Assembly (NCBI RefSeq): GCF_021023135.1
Contig: NZ_PGFV01000005.1
Coordinates: 62,001-126,000, forward strand
Direction of reading: 5' to 3'
Source: Brevibacterium sp. CCUG 69071
Lineage (GTDB): Bacteria; Actinomycetota; Actinomycetes; Actinomycetales; Brevibacteriaceae
DNA length: 64,000 nucleotides
Below, one piece after another: positions 57,662-64,000 of the stretch. The position numbers were made by a program, and so were the translations under genes. The notes beneath the pieces were generated by a model, which worked only from the letters and a program-made list of their open reading frames with translations, was not told the origin of the DNA and made no database searches. Each line of letters starts with the position of its first letter. Positions within the stretch are counted from its first letter, which is position 1.

Positions 57662-58588
57662 TCAGTGTCCGGGCAGCTCGAGGGGAATGTAGTACAGGCC
57701 TTTCGAGTCCTCCTCCACGCTGACCCGCAGGCGGTCGTCGACCTGGACGAACTCATTGACCTTGATGGTGCCCTTGACCTCGGCGAGTCTGCGCACGGCG
57801 AAGGCAGGAATGAGTCCCTGACGGCCGTCGCCGTCAACGGCCAAGGCGTATTTGGGCCCGGTGGCGCGGACCTTGACCACGATGGTCCGCTGTTCCGCGA
57901 GCTGGGCCGCGAGGTCCGAGTCCGGTTCGGGGTTCGTCAGGGCCGAGAGCTCTTCGGCCAGAGTGTCGGCCATATCGTCGACGGTGGCGAGCATGTTCGC
58001 CATGGCCCGAGCGAACTCCCCGTGGAGCTCGCTCGGCTTCATCGCCGCACCGGGCTTGTACATGTCCTCATGCGTCAGTTCGCCCCAGGCATCCTGGAGG
58101 CGGGTCTTGACCTGGATCTCCGCGAACACCGGTTCACCATGGTCGGAGGGGATCTGCAGGGTCACATGGCAGGCACGGTACCCGCTCGGCTTCGGCGGGT
58201 CGACGTAGTTCTTCTCGTCGACGAGGACGAACGAGCCCAGCTGCTGCGGATCCCGCAGGGAGTCGAACATCATGATCTGATCCCGCGGGGACTTGCACAG
58301 CACCTTGACCCCGACGATATCGCGGATCTGATCTTCGACATCGCCGACCGACTCGAGGTGCAGCGTGGGATCATCCTCGAGCTTCTCAGTGAGCTTCTTC
58401 AACGTCCGTGCCGAGTCCTTGATCCGATGGCCGTCGACGTCGAGCCGAGAGATGTCCTTGTCCTTGAGCAGTCCCCGCTGCTGGGCCTTGAGCCAGTGCT
58501 TGATCTGCACAGCGGCAGACTCCCAGGCCTCGAGCCGCTGCGCATACGCCTGCTCAACAAGCGTTCGCAGCGTCGAATCCGCGCTCAT
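57662..58588 (-). CDS. RelA/SpoT-domain nucleotidyltransferase with C-terminal OB-like domain
   Basis: Protein of 308 residues, longer than usual small alarmone synthetases (about 210-270). The synthetase domain (about 50-180) shows the DI-G motif in QIRDIVGVKVLC (88-98), PKPSGYRACHV (132-142) and AEIQVKTRLQDAWGELTHE (156-174) with the key Glu. No hydrolase domain is present. Residues about 235-300 (VVKVRATGPKYALAVDGDG, TIKVNEFVQVDDRLRV) look like an OB or S1-type fold. It may make (pp)pGpp or modify another nucleotide; the product is not certain. It lies 22 bp downstream of the second fprA. Confidence 0.82.
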   Translation of the reverse strand: MSADSTLRTLVEQAYAQRLEAWESAAVQIKHWLKAQQRGLLKDKDISRLDVDGHRIKDSARTLKKLTEKLEDDPTLHLESVGDVEDQIRDIVGVKVLCKSPRDQIMMFDSLRDPQQLGSFVLVDEKNYVDPPKPSGYRACHVTLQIPSDHGEPVFAEIQVKTRLQDAWGELTHEDMYKPGAAMKPSELHGEFARAMANMLATVDDMADTLAEELSALTNPEPDSDLAAQLAEQRTIVVKVRATGPKYALAVDGDGRQGLIPAFAVRRLAEVKGTIKVNEFVQVDDRLRVSVEEDSKGLYYIPLELPGH

Positions 58589-58610
58589 GTCCTCGCCTGC
58601 CGCAGTCGAA

Positions 58611-60026
58611 TCAGTGGCCCGAGACGGGTGCCGCGGATTCGCTGTGGACGTGTCCGCGCGCCTCGGCGAGCATCCCCCCACGGGTCGCGATCTTCACACG
58701 CTCACGGCCCTCGGCCTCGCCCGCGGCCTTCTCCGCCGTCTCGACCCGGTGGTAGCCCTCCCAGTCGACATAGTCGATGCCTTTGGACTCGAGGAGGTCG
58801 ACGATCGCATCCTCCCCCGGGTACACGGGATCGCTGAGCACACCGGCGCTGCGGTCGTCGATGATGTGCGTGATCGTCTCGAGGGCATCGCCCTTCGTGT
58901 GCCCGATCAGCCCGACCGGACCGCGCTTGATCCAGCCGGTCGCATAGACGCCGGGGATGACATCGGCCTCGGCGGCCTTGGCCTGTTCTTCGGCGTCGAC
59001 GACGCGTCCCTCATGGTTGGGGATGACGCCCTTGGCGGCGTCGAAGGGCAGCTGCGGCAGCGCCGTACCGGCATAGCCGATGGCCCGGTAGACGGCTTCG
59101 ACGTCCCAGTCGTGGAATTCGCCGGTGCCAGTGACATTGCCCGTCCCGTCGAGCTCCTGGCGTTCCGTGCGCAGCCCGGTCACCCGATCCTCGCCGAGGA
59201 TGGCCACCGGTGCATGGAGGAAGTGCAGGTGCAGACGGCGCTTCGCACCCGTGGGCTCACGCATCGTGAAATCGGTCAGGGTCTTCGCGACCTGCTTGAC
59301 CTGGTTCGAGGACTCAATCGCAGCCATCGACCCTTCGTCGAACTCGAAGTCCTCGGGATAGACGATGATATCGACATCGGCCACATGACCGAGTTCGCGC
59401 AGCTCCAGCGGTGTGAACTTCGCCTGCGCCGGTCCGCGGCGTCCGAACACGTGGACGTCCGTGACCTGCGAAGATTTGAGCCCTTCGTAGACGTGGTCCG
59501 GAATTTCGGTGGTGTGCATGTCGTCGGCCTGTTTGGCCAGCACCCGGGCCACGTCGAGGGCGACATTGCCGTTGCCGAGCACGGCGACCTGCTCCGCTTC
59601 GAGCGGCCAGGTCTGACCCACATCGGGGTGCGAGTCGTACCAGTTGACGAAGTCTGCGGCGCCGTAGGAACCAGGCAGGTCGACACCGGGAATCGACAGC
59701 GGCGCATCAACGAAGCAGCCGGTGGAGAAGATCACGGCATCGTAGAGGTCGGTGAGCTCGCCCAGTCCGAGGTCGACGCCGTACTCGACGTTCGAGAACA
59801 GGCGGATGTCGCCGCGGTCGAGGACCTTGATCAGAGCATTGATGATGCCTTTGATCCGCGGATGATCGGGAGCCACACCATAGCGGACGAGACCGAAGGG
59901 AGTCGGCAGGCGCTCGAAGAGGTCGATGCTGACCTCGAAGTCGCGTTCGGCCTTCGTCAGCAGATCAGCCGCGTAGATACCTGCAGGGCCGGCACCGATG
60001 ATGGCCACCCGGAAGGGACGAGTCAT
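58611..60026 (-). CDS. fprA: Ferredoxin-NADP+ reductase FprA, second copy
   Basis: Flavoprotein of 471 residues with the same motifs as the sulfate-operon copy (FRVAIIGAGPAGIYAADLL, AVLGNGNVALDVARVL). Start ATG 60026 follows GAGAGG by 7 bases; a GTG 6 bp upstream is possible. The proteins differ mainly near the N-terminus and in a segment around residues 290-330 (TGNVTGTGEFHDWDVEAVYR) and the tail. There is no ferredoxin gene beside this copy. It is followed by the RelA/SpoT-like gene. Confidence 0.94.
   Translation of the reverse strand: MTRPFRVAIIGAGPAGIYAADLLTKAERDFEVSIDLFERLPTPFGLVRYGVAPDHPRIKGIINALIKVLDRGDIRLFSNVEYGVDLGLGELTDLYDAVIFSTGCFVDAPLSIPGVDLPGSYGAADFVNWYDSHPDVGQTWPLEAEQVAVLGNGNVALDVARVLAKQADDMHTTEIPDHVYEGLKSSQVTDVHVFGRRGPAQAKFTPLELRELGHVADVDIIVYPEDFEFDEGSMAAIESSNQVKQVAKTLTDFTMREPTGAKRRLHLHFLHAPVAILGEDRVTGLRTERQELDGTGNVTGTGEFHDWDVEAVYRAIGYAGTALPQLPFDAAKGVIPNHEGRVVDAEEQAKAAEADVIPGVYATGWIKRGPVGLIGHTKGDALETITHIIDDRSAGVLSDPVYPGEDAIVDLLESKGIDYVDWEGYHRVETAEKAAGEAEGRERVKIATRGGMLAEARGHVHSESAAPVSGH
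59239..59921. repeat. 683-bp tract identical to the first fprA copy
   Basis: Partner of 38691-39373. The first mismatches are at 59238 and 59922, beyond which many synonymous differences appear. Confidence 0.85.
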
Positions 60027-60130
60027 TCTCACACCTCTCTAGTCATTCATACCCGAGTCTATCGCCAATGTAGGTCGTCCTTACAACGACGTGAGCAAGC
60101 TCGCATTCCCACCGCGGCCCGAGACCTCAC

Positions 60131-60136
60131 TAGACT
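60131..60136 (+). promoter_or_regulatory. -10 box (TAGACT) of a leaderless rarD transcript
   Basis: TAGACT, six bases (CTGAGT), then GTG 60143. The spacing equals that before the hydrolase gene at 15936. Confidence 0.55.
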
Positions 60137-60142
60137 CTGAGT

Positions 60143-61057
60143 GTGAGTACGAATCCTGCCCCCGATGAAAGCGCCTTCCGCCGCGCCGGCCTGATCAACG
60201 GCTTCAGCGCCTACCTGCTGTGGGGCATCATCCCGCTCCTGTTCGCCGCGGCCGCTCCCACCGGCGCCCTCGAGCTCGTCTCGCACCGGGTCATCTGGTC
60301 CCTCGTCTTCTGCGCGATCCTGCTGCTCTTCACCGGCGGATTCGCCCGCACCTGGAAGATCATCACCTCCGGCCGCACCTTCGGCCTCCTCGCCCTCGCC
60401 TCGGTGCTCATCGCGATCAATTGGACGGCCTTCATCTACGGCGTCGAATCCGGCCACCTCGTCGAGGTTTCACTGGGCTACTATCTCAATCCGCTGATCT
60501 CGATCGGACTGGGCGTGCTCTTCCTCGGTGAGAAGCTGCGCCCGCTGCAGTGGACGGCCGTGGGCTTCGGCCTCGTCGCCGTCATCATCGTCGGCCTCGG
60601 CCTCGGCCGGATGCCCTATCTCTCGTTCACCGTCGCCCTGTCCTTCGGCCTCTACGGACTGGTGAAGAACAAGGTCGGCAATCGGGTCGGGGCGCTCGAG
60701 GGGATGACGATCGAGAGCATGGTGCTCACGGTCCCCGGACTCATCTACCTCATCGCCCTCGGCGCCCAGGGCCTGTCGACGTTCACCGGCTTCGGCGCCT
60801 CCCACGTCATCATCATCCTCATCACGGGCCCGGCCACGGCGATCCCGCTCATCCTCTTCAGCGCCGCCGCCCGCCGCATCCCCCTGTCCTGGGTGGGCAT
60901 GCTGCAGTACATCACTCCGACGATGCAGTTCATCATCGGCACCGTCATCCTCGGCGAGGCGATGTCCACGCCGAGGTGGATCGGCTTCGTCGTCATCTGG
61001 ATCGCCGTGATCCTGCTCAGCGTCGACCTCGTCCGAGCCAGTCGCCGGCGACGCTGA
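60143..61057 (+). CDS. rarD: EamA-family transporter RarD
   Basis: Drug/metabolite-superfamily permease of 304 residues with ten membrane helices in two EamA repeats. RarD features are clear: FSAYLLWGIIPLLF, ELVSHRVIWSL, LIAINWTAFIYGV, LVEVSLGYYLNPLI, and LQYITPTMQFIIGTVILGE. Some members are chloramphenicol-sensitivity or metabolite exporters; the cargo is not known. Start is GTG 60143, most likely leaderless. It is divergent from fprA. Confidence 0.92.
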   Translation: MSTNPAPDESAFRRAGLINGFSAYLLWGIIPLLFAAAAPTGALELVSHRVIWSLVFCAILLLFTGGFARTWKIITSGRTFGLLALASVLIAINWTAFIYGVESGHLVEVSLGYYLNPLISIGLGVLFLGEKLRPLQWTAVGFGLVAVIIVGLGLGRMPYLSFTVALSFGLYGLVKNKVGNRVGALEGMTIESMVLTVPGLIYLIALGAQGLSTFTGFGASHVIIILITGPATAIPLILFSAAARRIPLSWVGMLQYITPTMQFIIGTVILGEAMSTPRWIGFVVIWIAVILLSVDLVRASRRRR

Positions 61058-61075
61058 CTTCGGGACCGAAGACCC

Positions 61076-61119
61076 TTGACAACCGCATTGGTGGCATGGT
61101 TAATTAGTTGAGTAACTAA
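61076..61119 (+). promoter_or_regulatory. Promoter with overlapping GntR operator
   Basis: TTGACA at 61076-61081, an 18-bp spacer, then TTAATT at 61100-61105. The palindrome TTAGTTGAGTAACTAA (61104-61119) covers the end of the -10 box and the start site. This is where an autorepressor would bind. Confidence 0.7.
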
Positions 61120-61139
61120 CCAACCCACCAGGAGTCACC

Positions 61140-61541
61140 GTGATCGACGACGACAGACCGCTGTTCGCACAGATCGCCGAGAAGGTCGAGGATTCGATCA
61201 TCAACGGCACACTGCCCGAGATGTCCCGAGCACCCTCGACGAACGAACTCGCGCACTTCTATTCGATCAACCCGGCCACCGCGGCCAAGGGAATCAATCT
61301 CCTCGTATCCAAAGGGGTGCTCGAGAAACGGCGCGGCATCGGCATGTTCGTCACCGACGGCGCTCGGGCGCTGCTCATCAACGAACACCGCACCACCTTC
61401 TCCGACAGCTTCATCACTCCCCTGCTCACCGAAGCCAATCGCCTCGGCCTGGGCTCGGAGGACGTGATCGCGCTCATCACCGAGCGCTCCCGAGAGATCC
61501 ACCTGACCACCGCACTCGACCCCGCCGCCACGAAGGGATGA
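61140..61541 (+). CDS. GntR-family regulator, YtrA subfamily
   Basis: Repressor-type protein of 133 residues. The winged-helix domain (about 5-75, PLFAQIAEKVEDSIINGTLP, APSTNELAHFYSINPATAAK) is followed by a short dimerising helix pair without a large ligand domain, as in YtrA. AGGAG precedes the GTG start. It is the first gene of an operon with an ABC ATPase and a membrane protein, the standard YtrA arrangement, and a palindrome lies on its own promoter, implying autoregulation. Confidence 0.91.
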   Translation: MIDDDRPLFAQIAEKVEDSIINGTLPEMSRAPSTNELAHFYSINPATAAKGINLLVSKGVLEKRRGIGMFVTDGARALLINEHRTTFSDSFITPLLTEANRLGLGSEDVIALITERSREIHLTTALDPAATKG

Positions 61542-61544
61542 GAC

Positions 61545-62462
61545 ATGACCTCCGTCATCGAGGTCCGCCACCTCACCAAGACGTACAAGACCACGACCGC
61601 TCTCGATGATGTCAGCCTGAGCATCGAGGCGGACTCGATCTACGGACTCCTCGGCCGCAACGGCGCCGGCAAGACGACGCTGATGTCGATTCTCACCGCA
61701 CAGAACTTCGCCACCTCCGGCGAGGTCGAGGTGTTCGGCGAACACCCCTATGAGAACGCCCGAGTGCTCAACCGGATGTGCTTCGTCCGGGAGAGTCAGA
61801 AGTACCCGGACGACTCCACCGCCAGGCACGCGCTGGCCGGTGCCCGGCTGTTCTTCCCCCGCTGGGATCAGGCCTTCGCCGAGGAACTCGTCGCTGACTT
61901 CCGGCTCCCGCTCAAGACGCCGATCAAGAAGCTCTCGCGCGGACAGCAGTCCGCCATCGGAGTCATCATCGGCTTGGCCTCACGAGCGGAGATCACGTTC
62001 TTCGACGAGCCGTATCTGGGCTTCGACGCCGTCGCCCGCCAGCTGTTCTACGACCATCTCATCGCCGACTACGCCGAATGCCCGCGGACGATCCTGCTCT
62101 CGAGCCACCTCATCGACGAGGTCGCCGATCTCATCGAGAATGTCATCGTCATCGACCATGGTCGCATCATCATGGACGAACCCACCGATGCGGTGCGGGG
62201 TCGCGCGGTCAACATCGTCGGCGACGCCGACTCCATCCAGCGCCTCGTCGCCGGCCGTGAGGTCATCCACCGTGAGACTTTGGGCCGGGTCGCCTCGGTG
62301 ACGATGCTCGGCCGGCTCAGCGAGGTCGACCGCCACTACATCGCCGAAGCCAATCTCGATCTCACCCCGGTCTCCCTGCAGCAGCTCGTCGTGCGCTCCA
62401 CCCGCGATGAGACAGCCGAGCACACCGATTCCGACACCGATGTCAGGAGCCTTCAGCCATGA
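61545..62462 (+). CDS. ABC transporter ATP-binding protein
   Basis: ATPase of 305 residues. Walker A LLGRNGAGKTTLMS (about 34-47), signature KLSRGQQSAIGVIIGLASR (about 127-145) and Walker B ITFFDEPYLGFD with the catalytic Glu are all present. The switch His lies in LLSSHLIDEV. A C-terminal extension of about 80 residues follows. It starts 3 bp after the gntR stop and its own stop overlaps the permease start. Such operons often export or sense cell-wall-active compounds. Confidence 0.94.
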   Translation: MTSVIEVRHLTKTYKTTTALDDVSLSIEADSIYGLLGRNGAGKTTLMSILTAQNFATSGEVEVFGEHPYENARVLNRMCFVRESQKYPDDSTARHALAGARLFFPRWDQAFAEELVADFRLPLKTPIKKLSRGQQSAIGVIIGLASRAEITFFDEPYLGFDAVARQLFYDHLIADYAECPRTILLSSHLIDEVADLIENVIVIDHGRIIMDEPTDAVRGRAVNIVGDADSIQRLVAGREVIHRETLGRVASVTMLGRLSEVDRHYIAEANLDLTPVSLQQLVVRSTRDETAEHTDSDTDVRSLQP

Positions 62463-63183
62463 CCGCCACAGCAGATTCCCCCGGCCTCGCAGCCGCACCA
62501 TCGGCGTTGTGCGCCTTCAGTTCACGAACACGCAGACCTTCGTGTGGGTGCCCGTGCTCGTCCTCGGCGGGGTGTGGCTGATCACGCTCATCGTCTACTG
62601 GATCATCTCTGCCTCCGGGGTCGAGGGTCCGATGTACAGCGGCGGGTCCCAGGCTCCCCTGTGGTACTTCGCCGTGGTCGGTGCCCAAGCGATGAATCTG
62701 ACCTTCTACTTCTCCCAGGCGATGAGTCTGACCCGTCGCGAATTCTGCCTCGGCTCACTGGTGGCCGCGGCAATCAGCGCGGTCGGGATCTCCCTCGTCT
62801 TCGTTCTCCTCGGCCTCATCGAACAGGCCACGGACGGGTACGGAATCAACGGCTACTTCGCCTACCTGCCCTGGTTGTGGGAGGCGGGACCGCTGGCCGC
62901 TGGACTGACCTACTTCGTCCTCACGATGCTGTGGTTCGTCCTCGGCTTCTGGTTCGCGATCGCCTATAAGCGCTTCGGGCCGCTGATCCTCACGATCTCG
63001 CTGCTCGTGATCGCGCTCCTGATTCTCGGCGGGGCTGCACTCATCAGCGCCAATCAGGCCTGGCCCGAGGTGTGGCTGTGGTTCGTCTCCGCCGAGGCCA
63101 CCGGACTGGCACTGTGGGCCGCGGCTCTCTGCACGGTCTTCGCCGCCGGCTCTTACCTCACCCTGCGTCGCCTGACCACCTGA
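62459..63183 (+). pseudogene. ABC transporter membrane subunit, out of frame by one base near the start
   Basis: The natural start is ATG 62459: it overlaps the ATPase stop (ATGA) and has AGGAG 9 bases upstream. That frame meets a stop after about 30 codons. The frame carrying the membrane protein (RTIGVVRLQFTNTQTFVW, six hydrophobic helices to 63183) is entered if one C is added to the CCCCC run at 62478-62482. The product would then read MTATADSPRPRSRTIG and be 241 residues. Cause could be a real mutation, slippage, or a base-call error. A GTG at 62509 could start a shorter intact protein, but it lacks a ribosome-binding site. Confidence 0.75.
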
Positions 63184-63191
63184 GTGAGGAC

Positions 63192-64000
63192 TCAGCCGAG
63201 CAGAAGGAGCAGGCCGCCGGCGAGCACAGCGGCCACCGCCACGGCCGCACCCATGGCCGCGGTGGTGCGCCAGCCCATGGACTTGCCCACCATGACCATC
63301 GAGGGGACGCTGAGCGCCGGCAGCGCCACGAGCAGGGCACCGGTGACTCCAGCTCCGACGCCCGCGGCCAGCAGAGCGAGGACGATCGGAATCTCCCCGC
63401 CGGTGGGAATGACGAGCAGCGTGCCCACGACCGCGGCGAGCAGGATCGCTCCGGCCCCGAGCTGCGCCTCAAGTCCGTAGACCCCGGTCAGCCAGGGACT
63501 GATGAGTCCGATGAGGAAGACGAGGGCGAGGTGTTCGGGAACGAGGATGAGGGTGAACCTGGACAGGGACCGCAGATATCGGGTGGGAAGCGAGGACAGC
63601 CTCGGCGGGCTCGGCTCGGGCTCCGGAACCACCTCGGCGCGGCCGGTCACCCAACGCCCGATGAGGGCACTGGCACCCACGGCGATGAGGAGGGCGAAGA
63701 CTATCCGCACGGCCACGTAATGCCACGGCAGGACGAGAACGAGGAAGATGAGGACGGCCGGGTTGAGCAGCGGATTGCCCACCCAATAGGCCAGCGCCGC
63801 CGACCTCCTCACCCCGGTGTCGCGCAGGCCGGCGGCGACGGGGGCGGCACAGCAGGTGCACATCATGGACGGTGTGGAGAGTGCGGCCCCGACAAGGGCC
63901 TGACCGGTATGACTGCGCCGATTCATCAGCCGCAGCAGCCAGTCCCGTGGGACGAGCGCATCGATAGCGGCCGCGATCAGCAGGGCCACGAGCAGCGCCT
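63192..64000 (-). CDS. UPF0718-type permease (ArsP-like), 5' end beyond the window
   Basis: Polytopic protein; at least 269 residues are visible and the reading is open to the right edge, so the start may lie outside (GTG 63989 is an internal candidate). The cysteine-rich segment STPSMMCTCCAAPVAAGLR and YWVGNPLLNPAVLIFLV match the UPF0718/DUF318 permease family, some members of which export organoarsenicals. A second half with IPTGGEIPIVLALLAAG repeats the fold. It converges on the ABC operon with an 8-bp gap. Confidence 0.8.
   Translation of the reverse strand, partial: ALLVALLIAAAIDALVPRDWLLRLMNRRSHTGQALVGAALSTPSMMCTCCAAPVAAGLRDTGVRRSAALAYWVGNPLLNPAVLIFLVLVLPWHYVAVRIVFALLIAVGASALIGRWVTGRAEVVPEPEPSPPRLSSLPTRYLRSLSRFTLILVPEHLALVFLIGLISPWLTGVYGLEAQLGAGAILLAAVVGTLLVIPTGGEIPIVLALLAAGVGAGVTGALLVALPALSVPSMVMVGKSMGWRTTAAMGAAVAVAAVLAGGLLLLLG

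Overview
The window is high-GC actinobacterial chromosome. RpoB, RpoC, FdxA, FprA, TatB and MurB are of actinobacterial type, start codons are often GTG or TTG, and several genes have a TAGACT-like -10 box directly before the start codon. Gene content fits a Brevibacterium-like member of the Micrococcales. That placement is an inference; no rRNA or phylogeny is available here.

Layout. 1-5.7 kb: a truncated OmpR-type response regulator, an envelope glycosyltransferase pair (GT39 and a GT2-GtrA fusion), a DUF1707 protein and pfkA. 5.76-7.08 kb: a complete IS256-group (IS1249-like) insertion sequence with inverted repeats and an 8-bp target duplication. 7.1-14.8 kb: rpoC and rpoB. 14.8-20 kb: a double-GNAT protein, a metallo-beta-lactamase-fold hydrolase and three overlapping genes for related membrane proteins of unknown function. 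20-21.3 kb: rplL and rplJ with an L10-type leader and attenuator. 21.4-25.6 kb: alcohol and aldehyde dehydrogenases, each followed by a related palindromic repeat, and their probable GAF-type regulator. 25.6-32.4 kb: the translation and envelope cluster rplA, rplK, nusG, secE, tRNA-Trp, a membrane metallophosphoesterase, murB and two MaoC-type dehydratases.

32.5-37.9 kb: an ATP-grasp protein beside a NylB-like serine hydrolase, an MFS protein that seems to lack two membrane helices, and an FAD amine oxidase. 38-45.4 kb: an assimilatory sulfate reduction operon (sir-cysH-cysD-cysN-cobA-fdxA-fprA). It carries sulfate activation, APS reduction, sulfite reduction, siroheme methylation and the ferredoxin/NADPH electron supply in one transcription unit; a sirohydrochlorin chelatase-like gene lies just upstream. 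47-50.4 kb: a lipoprotein and a compact tatA-tatC-tatB set directly behind a Tat-exported dioxygenase-like lipoprotein.

50.4-64 kb: a toroid-fold protein, tRNA-Met, tRNA-Thr and tRNA-Tyr, a glycerophosphodiesterase, a transporter/M20 amidohydrolase pair, an acyltransferase remnant, DUF1992 and YajQ proteins, a RelA/SpoT-like synthetase, a second fprA sharing a 683-bp identical tract with the first, rarD, and a YtrA-type GntR/ABC operon whose permease gene is out of frame by one base. A UPF0718-type permease runs off the right edge. No rRNA, CRISPR array, prophage or plasmid origin was seen.
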